A stretch of DNA of 38,803 nucleotides from JBCCXL01 sp039191605. GTDB taxonomy: Bacteria > Acidobacteriota > Thermoanaerobaculia > Multivoradales > JAHZIX01. The first letter of the stretch is position 1; every line of letters starts with the position of its first letter. The DNA lies in contig JBCCXL010000034.1 in NCBI GenBank assembly GCA_039191605.1, positions 1-38,803 on the forward strand, given 5' to 3'. The notes under the pieces are model-generated. The model worked only from the letters and a program-made list of their open reading frames with translations, did no database searches and was not told where the DNA came from. This document shows, piece after piece, positions 36,421-38,803 of the stretch. Both the position numbers and the translations under genes were made by a program.

Positions 36421-37931
36421 GCGTCTCGGCGCCGGCCCGCTCTGTAGAACACGGCCCTACGAAGCCCAAAGCGCAGCGAGGCTTCGGAAAGATTCGGCGG
36501 TGGGTCCAAGCCCTGCAGCATCCCATCTCGAGGGAGCGGCGGGCGCTCAACCGAGCGCGACTCGATGACCTACCGGAACATCTCCAAACGCCCCAGCAGG
36601 TTTTAGGCCGCGGCCATCATTCCTGCGGCGCCACCCACGGCGTCCTGGAGCGATGCAACCTCGCCTGCACCAGCTGCTACCTCACCAAGATCGCAAACGC
36701 CGTTCCGCCTTTACCCAAGCACGAGGTCTACCGTCAGCTCGATGAGTTACGAGCCTTCCTCGGCCCCCAGGGAAAGGCTCAGATCACCGCCGGAGAGGTC
36801 ACCCTTCTCGATGTGGAGAGCCTCGGCGATTACGTAGCCTACGCTTGCTCTATCGGCCTCGATCCGATGGTGATGAGTCACGGACAACGCTTCCTGGACG
36901 AACCGGAATACCTCGAAGAGTTGATGACCCGCTACGGCCTCGAGAAAGTCAGCCTGCATATCGATTCGACCCAAAGGGGCCGGCCCGGCTGGCGGCCAGA
37001 CATCGACGAGGCGGGCATGAACGCGGTGCGGGAAGCCTTGGCCCGGCAGGTCCGGCAAGCTCGCCGCAGAACCGGCAAGACGCTCCATGCGGCGCACACC
37101 ATCACGGTTACGCCGAAGAACCTCGAGGGCGTGAGGGACGCTCTGGCGTGGTGCAAAGAAAACTCCGACGCGTTCCGTATGGTGAGCCTTCAGCCGGCGG
37201 CGGCGGTCGGCCGAACCGAAAGCGGCGAGAAGGGTGGGTCCCTCACCATGGACGAGGTCTGGGAGATAGTGAGGGAGGGTCTCGGTGAGCCCCAGCTCAA
37301 CCGCCACGCCCTGCACTTTGGACACCCCGAATGCAACGTCATCACGCCGTTGGCGGTACTGAAGTTGGGAGACCGATACCGCATCTTCGAAGGCGTGCGG
37401 GAGGGCAAGGCATGGGACCTAGGCTTCATGAACCGCGCCCTCAACGCCTGGAGCGGCTTTACGACCCGAGGCAGTAGCCGGAGCGAATCAGCCCTAGCGA
37501 TCCTTAGCCTACTGGTAAGGAACCTTCCTCTCCTGGCGGAGAGTGTGCCCTATACCCTCTACCGGATGGTTGGCTATCGCAGCTGGCTCCTCGACCTGCT
37601 CAAAGCCCTCGCAGCCCCGCTACGGGGAAGGCTTCCGTCGCTCAAGGTGAATATCCTGGCGCTTGTAATCCATCGATTCATGAGTCCCGAGGAGATCGAC
37701 ACCCCCTTAGGCCAGGAGCGCCTGGACGCCTGCGTTTTCCAGGTGCCGGTGGATGGCCAGATGGTTTCGATGTGTACCCTCAACGCAACAGACCTGCGGG
37801 CACAGATCAACCATCAGCAGCGCGAGCTCCACGGCTCGGTGAGCCGCTCTGGCTCTCGAAGGAGCCCCGCAGTCAGTATCGATCGGGGGCATGGAGAAAG
37901 GCGCAAGCGCCGACAGGCTTCACAGGCTTAA
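36417..37931 (+). CDS. Radical-SAM enzyme, possibly lipid-acting
   Basis: 504 residues. The cluster motif HGVLERCNLACTSCYL gives C80, C84 and C87 (CX3CX2C), all intact. AQITAGEVTLLDVESL fits the SAM-binding GGE strand. SLHIDSTQRGR and VSLQPAAAVGRT lie on later barrel strands. The C-terminus has a second Cys pair in RLDACVFQVPVDG and VSMCTLN, which could bind an auxiliary cluster. From memory, the QP...GR element and the 'C...P.dG...C..N' tail recall tetraether-synthase-like radical-SAM enzymes that join lipid tails; this is a tentative likeness. The start ATG overlaps the DUF547 stop (ATGA), so the two are coupled. The last 60 residues are basic and low-complexity. Residues 1-60 are also Arg-rich, with no recognised domain. 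Confidence 0.85.
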   Translation: MSVSAPARSVEHGPTKPKAQRGFGKIRRWVQALQHPISRERRALNRARLDDLPEHLQTPQQVLGRGHHSCGATHGVLERCNLACTSCYLTKIANAVPPLPKHEVYRQLDELRAFLGPQGKAQITAGEVTLLDVESLGDYVAYACSIGLDPMVMSHGQRFLDEPEYLEELMTRYGLEKVSLHIDSTQRGRPGWRPDIDEAGMNAVREALARQVRQARRRTGKTLHAAHTITVTPKNLEGVRDALAWCKENSDAFRMVSLQPAAAVGRTESGEKGGSLTMDEVWEIVREGLGEPQLNRHALHFGHPECNVITPLAVLKLGDRYRIFEGVREGKAWDLGFMNRALNAWSGFTTRGSSRSESALAILSLLVRNLPLLAESVPYTLYRMVGYRSWLLDLLKALAAPLRGRLPSLKVNILALVIHRFMSPEEIDTPLGQERLDACVFQVPVDGQMVSMCTLNATDLRAQINHQQRELHGSVSRSGSRRSPAVSIDRGHGERRKRRQASQA

Positions 37932-38106
37932 TAGCTAGCCGGCCACAGCTTCACAGGCCTGGCAGCTAACAGGCGTCATGACGCTTAGCTTGCCCTAGTC
38001 GGAATCAGCTGCGTCTTGCCCTAGCGAGCTCTATGCCTGTGAACCGCAGTGCTGTTTCGGGCTGTCATCCCAAGCTGTGGTCTCAGCCTGTTATTCCACC
38101 AAAAGC

Positions 38107-38147
38107 AAAACCCCCGTGAATCGCTTGAGCGTTACACGGGGGTTTTT
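38107..38147. terminator. Bidirectional terminator between the radical-SAM operon and rRNA operon
   Basis: AAAACCCCCGTG (38107-38118) pairs with CACGGGGGTTTT (38135-38146) and an inner CGCT/AGCG stem closes the loop. It has T-runs on both strands, so it can end the minus-strand rRNA transcript (10 bp past 5S) and the plus-strand radical-SAM transcript. Bases 37932-38106 hold no gene; short repeats (CTTCACAGGC twice, CTTGCCCTAG twice) are the only features. Confidence 0.9.
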
Positions 38148-38156
38148 AAGATTAAT

Positions 38157-38272
<116 letters not shown>

Positions 38273-38382
38273 AAATCGAAATCGGAATGGTCTCGATATT
38301 CCTTTGGAGAGCTCACTCAGAGCTCCAACCCAATCGAGTCAACAACGATAGAATCCGCTGGCTAGAAAGCAGACAAGACTTA

Positions 38383-38803
<421 letters not shown>

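Overview
The window looks like a high-GC (roughly 60-65 % by eye) Gram-negative chromosome of the phylum Acidobacteriota, most plausibly near class Thermoanaerobaculia. This is an inference from the gene families present: two 'acidobacterial' VWFA-related secreted proteins, one of them with a GWxTD-like domain; a DUF5916 outer-membrane protein with a family-9 carbohydrate-binding-like domain; a TPR-bearing membrane Ser/Thr kinase directly behind an ECF sigma factor; a PA-domain metalloprotease; and large secreted proteins of unknown function. No phage, insertion sequence, tRNA or CRISPR array was recognised.

Layout. 1-1.6 kb: 3' end of a secreted protein, its strong terminator, then about 470 bp of decayed terminator-like repeats, and rsmE on the minus strand. 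1.9-7.1 kb: DUF5916 protein, pdxH-like oxidase, an SDR dehydrogenase and a Bpt-type aminoacyl-tRNA-protein transferase, arranged convergently. 7.1-13 kb: a minus-strand block of ECF sigma factor, TPR Ser/Thr kinase and S9 peptidase, closed by a long-stem terminator. 13.2-16.9 kb: a secreted orphan protein and a VWFA protein. 17-19.4 kb: an SPL-like radical-SAM homologue that has lost all three cluster cysteines, with a repeated GGCGTAAG motif in front of it, divergent from mutM. 19.6-25 kb (minus strand): a small secreted protein coupled to a PA-domain zinc metalloprotease, and an 881-residue secreted orphan, each unit with its own terminator.

25.3-27.1 kb is the most unusual part: a 93-residue secreted protein that is almost entirely five 14-residue repeats of QDMGPFVDP(D/N)GRHA, followed by a terminator-like hairpin and a TPR protein. 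The arrangement superficially resembles a propeptide with its TPR receptor. 27.2-33.2 kb: an endonuclease/exonuclease/phosphatase-fold protein, the GWxTD/VWFA protein, a sarcosine-oxidase-type flavoenzyme coupled to it through a TTG start, and a glyoxalase-like protein. 33.4-37.9 kb: a probable operon of a sulfatase-like lipoprotein with alanine at the nucleophile position, a DUF547 protein and an intact radical-SAM enzyme with a possible resemblance to tetraether-synthase-like enzymes. 38.1-38.8 kb: the 3' end of an rRNA operon on the minus strand (partial 23S, short spacer, 5S, terminator).

Most products carry export signals, so the window is mainly an envelope and secretion neighbourhood with scattered housekeeping genes (rsmE, pdxH, bpt, mutM, rRNA). 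Functional links between blocks are not shown by the sequence, apart from the coupled pairs (sigma/kinase, small protein/metalloprotease, VWFA/oxidase, DUF547/radical SAM).
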